From: Vesta saturnalis
Taxonomy: Eukaryota > Arthropoda > Insecta > Coleoptera > Lampyridae
Assembly (NCBI GenBank): GCA_036346205.1
Contig: JARFJB010002138.1
Span: forward strand, 480,001 to 544,000
Length of the DNA: 64,000 nt
Direction: 5' to 3'
The position numbers and the translations under genes were made by a program. Shown in pieces: positions 12,944-23,866 of this stretch (positions are counted from its first letter, which is position 1; each line of letters opens with the position of its first letter). The notes beneath the pieces were generated by a model. That model saw only the letters and a program-made list of their open reading frames with translations, was not told the DNA's origin and searched no databases.

Positions 12944-13145
12944 CTAGTGTCATGAAACTTGTTTTTTAATATACTACTATGGCACAGCATGTTTTAATTT
13001 GTTAATACAGTTGCCTACAATATCAATAACACATATGACAGTTTATTGGATTAAACTTTTCAATAAAATTATTAAATTTTGCAAACATTCTTGTCATTTT
13101 ATTAAGTTTTTGTACAAACATGGTAGAGGTATAATAAAAAATACT

Positions 13146-13256
13146 GTATGATACACGTGAATAAACGTCTTTAAAGTACTTGCAACGTTGCGGCCACTCC
13201 CCATGGTCAAGTCCGCAAGGTCGTGCTTTAAAGACTTGTTTATACACTTGTATCAT
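13146..13256. repeat. Foldback element with GC-rich loop
   Basis: The left arm (TATGATACACGTGAATAAAC then GTCTTTAAAG) pairs with the right arm ending CTTTAAAGAC, GTTTATACACTTGTATCATA, with a few mismatches. The loop of about 45 bases is GC-richer than anything nearby. It looks like a small foldback or MITE-type insertion. Confidence 0.6.
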
Positions 13257-13754
13257 AATATACTATTAACTTATTTAATGTTTTGTAAATGTAGTTTGCT
13301 GGTATTTGTAAGAATTAATTTAAATGTTATCATACATTGTTGTAGTCTAGATTACTTAGTGCACATAGTATTTACAATGCATTAACCTTTAGTTGATAAG
13401 TGTATATGTCCATTGTTTATTAATGTGATGAATTAAAAAAACAAAACGGCACAAATTTTATTTTATAATTTTGTATAATTTATATTCAATAAGACAATAA
13501 AAATGGAACTAAACATCATTTACGATTATGAACAAACTTTTTAATTCTTAAAACCAAAAACTGCTCTTTCTTTTCATTATATTTTCTCGACTGCTCCTAA
13601 TCCCTTCGGACTCGCAGTTTCCACTTATTTACGTCTGGATACAATAAATCTGTCAGTTTTAAATATTATGAGACTTTTGTTGGTGCACACACCATTAACT
13701 ATAAAACATCATAACAATTAATCCATTTTTGTGGAAAAAGATTTTAAAAAACAC

Positions 13755-13925
13755 CCACGACCTTCCAACCTACAGAATGGAAATTAACAGAAATGAAATA
13801 ATTCTAACAACTTTTTTTAGGATAGTTATGCAACCTTTTTTATAAGAAGTTCATTACGAAAATAGGCAACATTGTAAACGTAAAAGCTATAATCTATGTC
13901 AAACAGACGTTTAAAACTACTAAGG
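13755..13925 (+). repeat. Dispersed repeat family X, plus-oriented copy
   Basis: Begins CACGACCTTCCAACCTACA and continues through TTTTTTTAGGATA, TATGCAACC, GGCAACATTGTAAA and GTCAAACAGACGTTTAAAAC. The same order of phrases is found at 14280-14475 and 35330-35450 (plus), at 17205-17629 and 37110-37280 (minus), and in part at 29037 and 46762 (plus). Opposite-facing copies suggest terminal or subterminal repeats of a DNA element; no transposase was found with them. Confidence 0.6.
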
Positions 13926-14081
13926 GCGGTGCGGACCAATAGGAAATAGCTTTGAATGTATAGTTTTAGTTATTTATATTGTAGTAATAGAATTAAATTA
14001 GCTGCATGTAAAATTAGACTACGGGAATTGATGCGTTCCAATAAATCGTTTAAATAACAATTTCAAAGTCAAAATGGAAAA

Positions 14082-14150
14082 GCTCTGTTGGTCTAGTGGT
14101 ATAATTGGTCACTCGACACGCGGTTGAGAAAAGTTCGATTCCGGTTCATG
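14082..14150 (+). tRNA. Decayed tRNA-like sequence (tRNA pseudogene or SINE head)
   Basis: TTGGTCTAGTGGTAT matches an RNA polymerase III A box, and AGTTCGATTCC matches a B box 40-odd bases later. An anticodon-like stem CTCGA/TTGAG encloses a 7-base loop, but the acceptor ends do not pair properly and position 33 is not T. Read as a tRNA-derived pseudogene or SINE head, not a working tRNA. Confidence 0.4.
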
Positions 14151-14860
14151 CAATTTTTTTTCTGTTAGGTTACAGTATGTCTATGTTTTTTTTTCTATTA
14201 TACCTTAGCTTTTAGATTTTTATACCTAACTACGAAGTTGTCAAACAAGGAAACGCGTTTATCAAGATTTAGCTGCTTGTTTAAAGCTTCATGAGAGGTT
14301 AATAGACATCTAGATGCTAACTTAAATTAAAAGAAATGAAATCATTTTAATTTAAATTTTTTTAGGATAACTATGCAACCTCTTTTTTATACGTTCATGA
14401 CGAAAACAGCCAACATTGTAAAGACAAAAACAATAATTTATATCAGAATGACGTTAAAAACTTCATATCAGAGAGGTTAATAGACATAAACATATGTTAA
14501 CGTAAAAAATCCATAATATCGATAATACAGCTTCAGCATTTTCAATCATATTTATTTAATTTTTACATTTATTTCGCTTTATATTAGAACACTTTATAAA
14601 GAAAAATTTAATTTTCTTTAAAAAATACGTCTACTCTTTTTCTTATAAAATTAATCGTTATTCAGATAATCAAAGAATTTGAACTAACACTTAAATTCCA
14701 CCTTGGGAATTTTTTTTGCCGTTAAATTACGCGTCGTATCAAAAAATTGCATAGAAGATAATTCATGGAAATGTTTAAGGTCTATATCTAGGTATTTTTA
14801 TATCCTTGAAATATGCAGATGTTTTAGAAATATTTGATAAAAACCAAAAAACTGCCTCTA

Positions 14861-15585
14861 ATAAACCCCCTTCTCCACCGCTGGATTTCTCCTAAAATCT
14901 AATCAACTCTAAGCCAAATCAAAACAAGCTAAAATACAAAATTTTAAGTACATAGGTATTTTCGTTCTGGAGTTACCATGGATACTAACATACATCCACA
15001 CAGACACAACCACAGTTATCCAGACATTAATTGTGGCATAGCGAACAAATGAAACAATGGAAGCGCCAAAGAAGATGTTTTTTTTAAATCATGTTAATTA
15101 AATTTATGTATAATTAGGCTATTTTGCGGCGTTTATTACGGAATAAACTAGCAGTAAAATGGGATAAGAGGTAAAATTGGAGTTTTGCTCGACTAGCTCG
15201 GTGGTTGGAATGGTTCGGTGTTACTAAATTTTGCTCACAACAGGATAGCTTACCATAAATAAAACGAAATAGTGGTTGCGGTAGACATAAAAAGAAACGG
15301 AAAGGGCGCCAGAGTATTTGAAATGACACAATCGGAGTTGAAATGCCTCATTACGTCGGTTCAGAGCTCGTTTAAATACCCAAATAACTCGCTTACCTGA
15401 ATGTAATTACAGGTGGCCCTAGGACAGCAGATCTTTGCTATACCTGCAAGGTTACAAATAACATCGCACGCTTATCTAAAATAATTGCGTGCCGCAAAAT
15501 CAGACGCTAATCTGATCAAAAAACAATAGCTCTGTTGTTACGCTCCTTTACTTAATAAATTTGAATTTTTAAGAAATTATACTCC
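14861..15585. other. Segment present only in copy A
   Basis: Copy B joins the flanks of this stretch across only about 70 unrelated bases (35798-35870). No gene is recognised. It is either an insertion into A or a deletion from B. Confidence 0.5.
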
Positions 15586-16139
15586 AATTTACAACCAATT
15601 GAAATTAAATGCATCAACCCGCTATAAAATATGCTCAAATTCATAAAAATAAAGCATTGACGCATCAACTTTTAAATGTTACGTTATAATTAAATAATCG
15701 CTTGTAAAGATTTCTTTCGTAATTACACTAAAATGAACACAAAAATATTGACGTTAATTCAATGATCTCAACCAAAACAAAACAAACACTTAAAATGCGC
15801 ATAAATACTGTGCTGTATAATAAATGGAGTTCCCAGGTGGATTCACATTTAAACCTAAAGATATGTATTATGAAATTATTACCTTCGAGATAACCACATA
15901 ATTGTTACATTAATTTCAGAACGAAAATACGTACGTACTTAAAATTTTGTATTTAAGCTTGCTTTAATTTCTCCTGGAGCTGATTAGATTTTGGCAAAAA
16001 TTGGGCGGCGAAGAGAGGAGGTTTATTAAGAGCCGTTTTTGATTTTTATCAAATATTTCTGAAAAAGATGCATGTTCCATTGATATAAAAATAGCAACAC
16101 ATAGACCTTCATCATATAGGTTAATTATGTTCTGTTCAA

Positions 16140-17000
16140 TTGTTCAAGTGTTCTCATTAAAGCTAAAACGTTGTTTGAACAACGAAAATGCAATGATCTA
16201 GCTCCACTTCGTTCGTGGAAGTCGGAAATTTTGGTCTTTGGCTAAAACCATCAGTGAAAACTTTGGTACATCTGTATGTCTCCCCCCCCCCCACGATATC
16301 CCTTGAAGGATCTGTGAATGCTAACTCTGTAGACAAAGCCAATCTTTTGTGTATTTATAATGATTCTAGAAAATATGTACATTGTACCCCTATTCCCTTA
16401 TTACGTATAACTATGCAACCAATTTGTTTTCGGTGCAAGCACCTAGAATCGATCTGTAGTAGGCTTTTACTCAGTAAGGTGACTGGTCTAGACGGTATCC
16501 CAGCTATTGTCTCAAAAAAGTGCTCTCTCGAATTAGTACCAGTCCTATCTCAGATCCATTCGATTTCTATGTCTTCTGGGGAACTTCCCTCATCTTGGAA
16601 GTTAGCAAATGTTCAAAATGTTGCCAAAAAAGGCGATCTCTCCAACTACCCACCAGTTGCCATTACTTCCATTTTGTCAAAAATCATGGAAAAGGGCATC
16701 AATCAGCAACTGCTCTCCTTCCTTGAAATTTGGAACGTATTAATGACCACCTATATAGTTTTAAGCATAATCTTTCAACAGGTGGTCTCCTTTTATATGT
16801 AATCCACGTTTGGAACAATACATTAGAATAATCCGTTGAAACAGTTGTAGTCGCTTTAGATATCTCATAAGCATTTGATCAAGGTTGAGCATAAGTATTT
16901 ACTTGTCAAACTGGCCTCATTTGGGTTAATTAATATGCTCATCAACTGGGTTTCCAGTTTCCTTAATACAAGACGAATATATGTGCAGTTAATGGCTTCT
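16140..17000 (+). mobile_element. LINE remnant, same family as the minus-strand LINE at 2.7-4.0 kb
   Basis: Broken frames on the plus strand read KFWSLAKTISENFGT, then DSRK..CTPIPL, VTGLDGIPA, SGELPSSWKLANV and SNYPPVAITSILSKIMEKG, which are N-terminal reverse transcriptase motifs of CR1/jockey-type elements. Further on come VVVALDIS-stop-AFDQ and WVSSFLNTRR in another frame. Several frameshifts and stops show it is long dead. The stop between DIS and AFD (TAA) sits at the same codon as the TAG in the 3.9-kb copy. A more deleted orthologue lies at 36496-36850 in copy B, so the insertion predates the duplication. Confidence 0.75.
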
Positions 17001-17204
17001 TTTCAAGGTAGAATTTAAGCATTAGATCAAATTATTTCAATATCTGAATAATGATTAATTTTATAATCAAATGTGTAGACATATTTTTTACAGAAAATTT
17101 TACTTTACATAACTTCCCTTCATACAATTTCTTAATATAAAGCGAAATAAGCATACAAATTAAATAAGTATGACTGAAAATTCCGAAACTGTACTATCGA
17201 TATT

Positions 17205-17629
17205 TTTATAGAGCGGGCGGTTTTGGAATTTTTTTTAAGTTGCATCTAGATATATATTAACTTCTATCTGTCGTGAAGCTTTAAACCGTCTGTTTGATAA
17301 GGATTATGGTTTTTGTTTTTACAATGTTGCCTATTTTCGGAGTGATCATATAAATATAATTTAATTTCATTATATTTAGGATTTACATCAGTTCTACATA
17401 AATAAAGACAAAATTTACATCGATTGGGGCTTGAATCTCGAGAACGCAGTTGGTTAGCGCGGTACTCTAGCAAAGTACAGGTCGTAGGTTCAAATCCTAC
17501 TCGAGGTAAACTTTTCATTTATGTATTTAATAGAATTAATAATAAATTTTAAATATTGTAAAAGAGATTGCATAATTATCCTAAAAAATTAATTCCATTT
17601 TGTAGGTTGGAAGGTCGTGCGTTGTTCCA
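17205..17629 (-). repeat. Dispersed repeat family X, minus-oriented copy
   Basis: Read on the minus strand it starts TGGAACAACGCACGACC, then TTCCAACCTACAAAATGG, TTAGGATAATTATGCAA and, past an A-only insertion, GGCAACATTGTAAA. It faces the copy at 13755 and is followed by the megasynthase 200 bases later. Confidence 0.6.
17435..17507 (+). tRNA. tRNA-like gene, anticodon AGC (Ala-like), probably part of a SINE-type insertion
   Basis: A 73-base cloverleaf can be drawn: a 7-bp acceptor stem (ATCTCGA with TCGAGGT, one G.T pair), D stem of 3 bp plus one mismatch, anticodon stem GTACT/AGTAC around the 7-base loop CTAGCAA (anticodon AGC, T before it, A after it), and T stem GTAGG/CCTAC around TTCAAAT. 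The B box is perfect; position 8 is G instead of T, weakening the A box. The 3' tail GTAAACTT, which also follows related sequences at 52.4 and 58.3 kb, and its absence from copy B point to a mobile tRNA-derived sequence. No poly-T terminator follows closely. Confidence 0.5.
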
Positions 17630-17825
17630 AACCAGACATTTTAAAATACTAATTCCCATAAAATAATGGTTAATTAATTTCAAAGAAAACAATAGACATT
17701 TTCACGTTAATAATAATGTGATTCCTGAAGTGATTGTTTTTATGTAAATTTTATAAAAATATTCTCTTTATTGAAATAAAAGCTCACTTATTCGTATTTG
17801 GACTGACACAAAGTATGAAGTGGAG

Positions 17826-19890
17826 ATGTCACTTTCAGAAGACATTTGCGTAACAGGTTCGTATAAAAGGGTGTTTATATGAAATACAATTGCTGTAGGT
17901 ATTGCTGGTTGTTTTCCAAAATGTGAAACGTCACCGAGTTGTTAGAAAACCTCTACGCCAAAGAAGATTTGTTACAAGAGGTTCCAAGGTTTTGGAAGGT
18001 TATGATTCCTAATATTCCACCAAGAAATGGAAAGTTACCAAATTTGGTGAAATTTGATTCGGGATTTTTTGGTTTGTATTAATATACAGGGATACTAAAG
18101 ATATAATGGTGCTATTCAGATATTCATCATTTCCAAGCTGATAGTATGGATCCAGGTTCTAGAAAGTTACTGGAAATCTCAGTTGCAGCAGTAATGGATG
18201 CAGGCGTGAATCCCCAAAATCTCAGAGGTTCTAAGACAGGAGTTTTTATTGCAACTAGTACTTATCATGATTCCGAGAAGTCTGTTTTGTACGACAATCT
18301 GTTAAGTCCGCATTATGGGTTTACAGGGTAATACTTTCTGTGATGTTATATTAATACTGTGTGGTGTGTTTGTAGATGCACAAGATCAATGTATGCGCAA
18401 AGAGTGAGTTACGCTTTAGGTTTGGAAGGTCCTTCCGTTGGTGTTGATACAGCTTGCTCCTCATCTATAACAGCTTTGGAATATGCATTACGTGCGATAA
18501 AATCCGGAAAATGCGAAAACGCTCTTGTTGGTGGTGCGAATCTATTATTAAACTTCAACGTGACAGCCGCATTTTTTAAGTAATCATTTTGAAGTAAACT
18601 TTTCCGAATAATATGTAATTATGGTAGTTTTGGGATTTTAGATCCACAAGGCCAAATTCGTATTTTTGATGAAAAAGCAAATGGAACTGTTCGATCTGAA
18701 TCAGTTGCAGTTATATTTTTGCAAAAACAAAATGTATCCAAAAGAATTTACGCTAAAGTAAGAAATTTTAATAAGTATGCAATAAGAATTAATCCAACAA
18801 ATTAGGTCCTTCATGCTAAAATAAACTGTGATGGATTTAACAAAGCAGGTATCGGGCACCCGTCCGCAAATATGCAAGAAGAACTTATGAGAGAAGTTTA
18901 CATGGAAGCTGGAATTAATCCCCATTTAATTAATTATGTAGAAGCACATTCTACTGGTAAACATTTTTTGTGCTTTCATATGGCAACATTAGTTTTTGAA
19001 CCATCAAAATCGCCTAGACTCATTATTCGTGGCCTAGACCGGTAAAAAATAAAAAGTTTTAGATTGCCACTACTGACTTTTTTACATGAACATTTGCTGG
19101 CAGCTATCATACATATTAGATCTGTTTAACACATAGATATTCAATCCCCCCCACACAACTTCAACATGATGGCGTCACCAGACCAATTTTATTGAATTAA
19201 TATTGTCAGCATAAAAATACTGTGTATCACTCGTCCAGAAAATATAGTTTCTGGGCTAGTGATAAAAATAGCTATGTATAGATAATGTGTCGCAATATTG
19301 TTTCTAATAAGGTACTAACGCTGGCGAACCTCCTGAAATGTTAGCAACAGAAAATGTGTTTTGTGTCAGCAGGAAATCGCCCTTGTATATTGGATCGGTT
19401 AAATCAAACATTGGTCATGGGGAGACTGCATCCGGATTGAATTCTATAATTAAGGTAGGCATATCTTCAGTTGTTAATGAGATACACAATTCCGGATCAG
19501 GTCATTCTTGGAATGGAAAATAACTCTATTTTTCCAAACATTAATTTTACAAGCGTACGCAAGGACATTAAGGGCTTCATTAATGGAAAACTGAAAGTTG
19601 TTACCGACATTATTGAAGATGATGGTATTATTTTTGGTATGCTGGCATGTTAATGGTGTAAGATCTCTAAACGTATTTGTTACAGGTATTCATAATTGTG
19701 GTATTGGTGGAACAAACTCTCACGCTGTCTTACAACGTTGTAACGGACACGTTATCCATGAATTCCACGACCAGCATCGCCTTATTTGCATTAGTGGACG
19801 TACAGAGGAGTCTTGCCAAAAATTTTTGGATAGTATTCGGATAAACTCTAACAATATCGGTTACTTATCGCTGTTAACTGGATTATTTGA
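17826..19890 (+). CDS. Ketosynthase (KS) part of megasynthase A, exons 1-9
   Basis: The KS carries out the Claisen condensation of acyl and malonyl units. In order it shows GIAGCFPK, PPRNGKLPNLVKFDSGFFG, MDPGSRKLLEISVAAVMDAG, RGSKTGVF, the nucleophile motif VDTACSSSITALEYAL, ALVGGANLL, the first His in YVEAHSTG, the second in KSNIGHGETASG, and GIGGTNSHAVL. The Cys-His-His triad is therefore present. EAHSTG replaces the usual EAHGTG. The frame is broken by one missing base in exon 2, where copy B reads CGNVTELLENL in frame. Intron 6 (18957-19311) is longer than the others and contains a hairpin. Confidence 0.85.
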
Positions 19891-22800
19891 GTAAAAATTA
19901 TTTGAGCTAAAATTCATTTGTAGTGTATTGTTTTAGGGATGACATCGAAGGGCATCTATATCGAGCTTACGCTTTATTAGATCATGGAGGAGTAATACAC
20001 AAATCAATCGAATACTTCAGTGAAACGAATATACAATTATGCCTATTCTTGACCGATCCAAAATACTGCTGGATTGAAGTTTTAAAGCAGTTGTACCAAT
20101 CCTGCGCATTTCGTAGTGTAATTAAAAGGTTTGAAGCTAGAGTTAAAAGTATTTTTCACAACCTAAGCCGAAAATTTTCAGGATTGATAAAGCAATTTCA
20201 TGTGTAACAAAAGAAACATTTTCGAACATATTTCAAAAATTAATTTTAAACGAACAAGAAATGTTTTTCTGGTGTGTCATTTCACAAATAACAATTATTG
20301 AAGTATTCAATTTCTTAGAAATTCCTATTGAATCAGTTATAGGAATATCAAATGGAATAATTTCTTGTGCTTTTGCATGTAAAGCAATAACATTGAATGA
20401 ATCTGTTTTATTTGCTTATCAAACAAGTTTCAATAAGGAAGTAAGCAAAAAGACAAAAATATTGAGGTCAATTGAAGAGGCGATCCAAGATGAGTTAATA
20501 GTAAATTATAGTCTGAATAAAACAAACGGCTTACTGCAATTTCAAGAAAACTGTCCGTCCAAAAATTTACTTGAAGAACAATCAAAGGATCTGCTTCTCA
20601 TCTCGATTGATACTCACAACTCAACGAATGGTAAAGTTGTCTTTATTCGTGAGAATCTTCTAATCTCAATTGGACAGTAAGTTTTATAAAGAATAAGTAC
20701 AGACATTACCCTGAATAGACTCTACCAACTAGGGTTTAGTCCGAAGTTAGGAAAACTGTACCCTCAAACCTCATGGCCGATTCAGGCTCCATTTATCTCT
20801 CCATTACTGACATGGAATCACAACGAGGATTGGTGCTCACAAGAATTTAAACCAGAAGTAAAATATTGGTCGAAAACATTCAATATTTCTGTACACCATG
20901 AAGACTGGAAGTTTTTAGATGGACACAATATCGATGGTAAGAAATTACTCATAGACCTCAGCCCAATCTGAATTTTCCTACAGGTAGCCTTCTATTTCCC
21001 GCTACGGCATATATTTCCATAGTTTGGAAAACTTACTTGCAACATTGCAATTTATTACTGGAAGAAGCAAAAGTTATCTTTGAAAATGCAAAATTTCTTC
21101 AACGAAAAACGATATCACAAGAAGAAGTTGAGTTGACCGTTCAAATTTGTAAGGTATCAAAGAAGTTTGAGGTAAAATTACATTTACTTTTTACCTGTAA
21201 AAAAAAATAATGATTTAGGTGCGAGATACAGAAAATCTTTTAATGACTGGTAGAATACGTACCACAGAAGCGAGTGAAAATTTGGCCCATTATCCTCTAA
21301 GTTTAGAGCCTGAAGTGGTTTTAGGAAAGGAAAGTATATACAAAAAACTTAGTTTGATGGGATATCACTATCGGTAATATGGTACATTTCTGTTAAAGTA
21401 TTTTTACTTATATTTGAATTGTAAGGGATCAGTTTTGCTCGATAGAGGAAATGAGTTTTAATCGGACATACGCTTTACAAAGGTGGGATAGAAATTTGAC
21501 GACGTATTTGGATGGTGCTCTGCAATTTATGATAATGAATGAGGTCGCAGTGCAACTTTCAGTTCCCACTACTATTGAATATTTAATGATTGACGCACCA
21601 ATGCTTTTTGGGCAAAATAAGATACATAGTCCTCTAACAACGGTTTCTCCAGTAAATTGCAATTTTAGCAGGTACAATATTATAAGCTCTTAAAGGGCCT
21701 AAAAATTTCTTTTAGATTGGCAGGTGCAGAACTCAAAGGTTTGCAGACAACACCAATTCCCTTAAAAAATGACGAATCAGTGCCTACATTAGAAAGTTAT
21801 CGTTTCATTCCATTTTCTTCAACCTTACCATTAAAATTAGCTGTAATGATCGACATGCAATTAATCGTGGAAAATACGTCCGGAGACAACATTCAAATCA
21901 CTGAAATCGTAAAATCATATCCACCCCTGTCACCGTACATTTATGAGACCTTACTGAATCAACCAAAAGTCCAAACACAAATTACCATTTTTAGCGAAAT
22001 TGCCTTCACTCATCCTTACATTAAAGTTGAAAAGAAAAATATTGATGAGTTAGAATCTGATTGTAAGGTGGTGGTTGTTTGTGATAGCCTTCAAAATCCA
22101 AATGTAAGTACCCAATTACAATAGTTATTTGTATGCCAAGGATGCAAAATGCTACTGTGGCGGCCGTATGGCTGTTAAAAACATTTTGCATCCGTGGCAT
22201 ACATAAAAGTTTGTGTGCAACCGTAAAATAAATATTTAATTAGTATTAGCTACAATGTGATACAGAATAAACATTAGCTGTCAACACCGATACGTCAAAT
22301 AACAAACATCATTAATAATCAAATTACATTTTGCAATTAACCACAATTCGTTGAATTCGGTACAAAAGGTTGAGGTTATGTACTTACATAAGTAAATTGA
22401 GCGTCGTTCATGGCAGCGAACAAAAATCTATTTGGCGTCCGTTATCCATGAGAACTGACGCAAAATTTTATTTTCCGGTTGCTGTGTAGAGTTCAAAATG
22501 ACATTTTGCTGACGGTTTCACACAAAATAAATTTCTAAATACCAATTTTAGATCGTGTCGGACATTCTCAAGAATCTCCGAGAAGATGGGTTCATTTTAA
22601 GTAGAGAATTTAAAAAACTTGATTTTCGTCAATATGCTAAAGAACACCAGCTTACTATAATATCAATATACCAAACAGAAGAGGAAGATTTAGTACTTTT
22701 GCGCAAACCCCATAATTTCACCAAATCAAATATAATTTACTTAAATTCATCTGATACCACTATGGCATGGATGCCCAAGCTTCAAAAAGCAATAACAAAT

Positions 22801-23549
22801 AACGAAAACGTTCTTCTAGTATCAGAAAATGACAAAGAAAGTGGAATTCTTGGACTTGCCAATTGTTTAAAATCTGAAATTGACCCTACGCTCTTAACCT
22901 GCATTTTTCTAATGGATGAAAACCGAATATTTCAACTTGACGATGATTTTTACGCAAACCAAATTAAGAAAGGCCTATTAATAAACGTTTTGAAAGGTAA
23001 TGAATGGGGCACGTATAGGTTTTTTCCATTGGAATCAAAGCATGATTTGAAATGCGAACATATGATGTGTACATTTCGTAGGGGTTGTTTGTCGCTCGTA
23101 GAATGGATTGAGGGCCCACTTTCAAAAGTGCAGTCTTACCACCAGAGCACAGCTTAGTAGAGGTAATACACTCTAATACTCCTATTAAGTAACTAAACCT
23201 TTTGCAGGTTTACAATGTTGGGTTAAATTTTAAAGACGTTGTTGAAGCTTCTGGTATTATTAATATCAAATCCAAGGCAAAAGAATTTACTAAAAATTAT
23301 TGTGCTGGTCTTGAATTTGCGGGAATAGATATAAAGTAGGTACCGGTTGAGTCAATGACAGAGTAAACTAGTACTTTATGTGTAAATTTTGCCAATAAAA
23401 TGTATTTATATTATGTGGCTAGTAAATGTGAGCACTGTGAAAGTATTCTTGACTATACGTAGTGTTCCATAAAAGCAAAGCAAGAGAAAGTTAGTATTTT
23501 TAATGGAACGCCCTGTAAATCATTCGATTTTTGGATTGTATGCACAATG

Positions 23550-23616
<67 letters not shown>

Positions 23617-23824
23617 TAAATTAACTTTAAAGTACATACAGTAAAAGATCAACTCGAGTGGGACTTGAACCCACGACCTCCACTTTGCAGAGTGGGGATC
23701 TTCCATCTGAGCTATGGTTCAAGTCCCACTCGAGTTGATCTTTACTGTATGTACTTTAAAAGTTAATTTTAAATAAAATTAATGATTATTAAATTGAACT
23801 TCTGTTCGTTCACTAAACCAATTA

Positions 23825-23866
<42 letters not shown>

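Noticed and set aside
17264..17518. Minus-strand open frame with LPRVGFEPTT
   Set aside because: This peptide is the antisense translation of the tRNA-like T arm at 17484-17507, a common annotation artefact.
20205..20207. TAA apparently ending the AT region in copy A (and at the same place in copy B)
   Set aside because: A 53-bp intron at 20129-20181 with normal splice sites bypasses it and joins the next exon in frame, so it is not a lesion.
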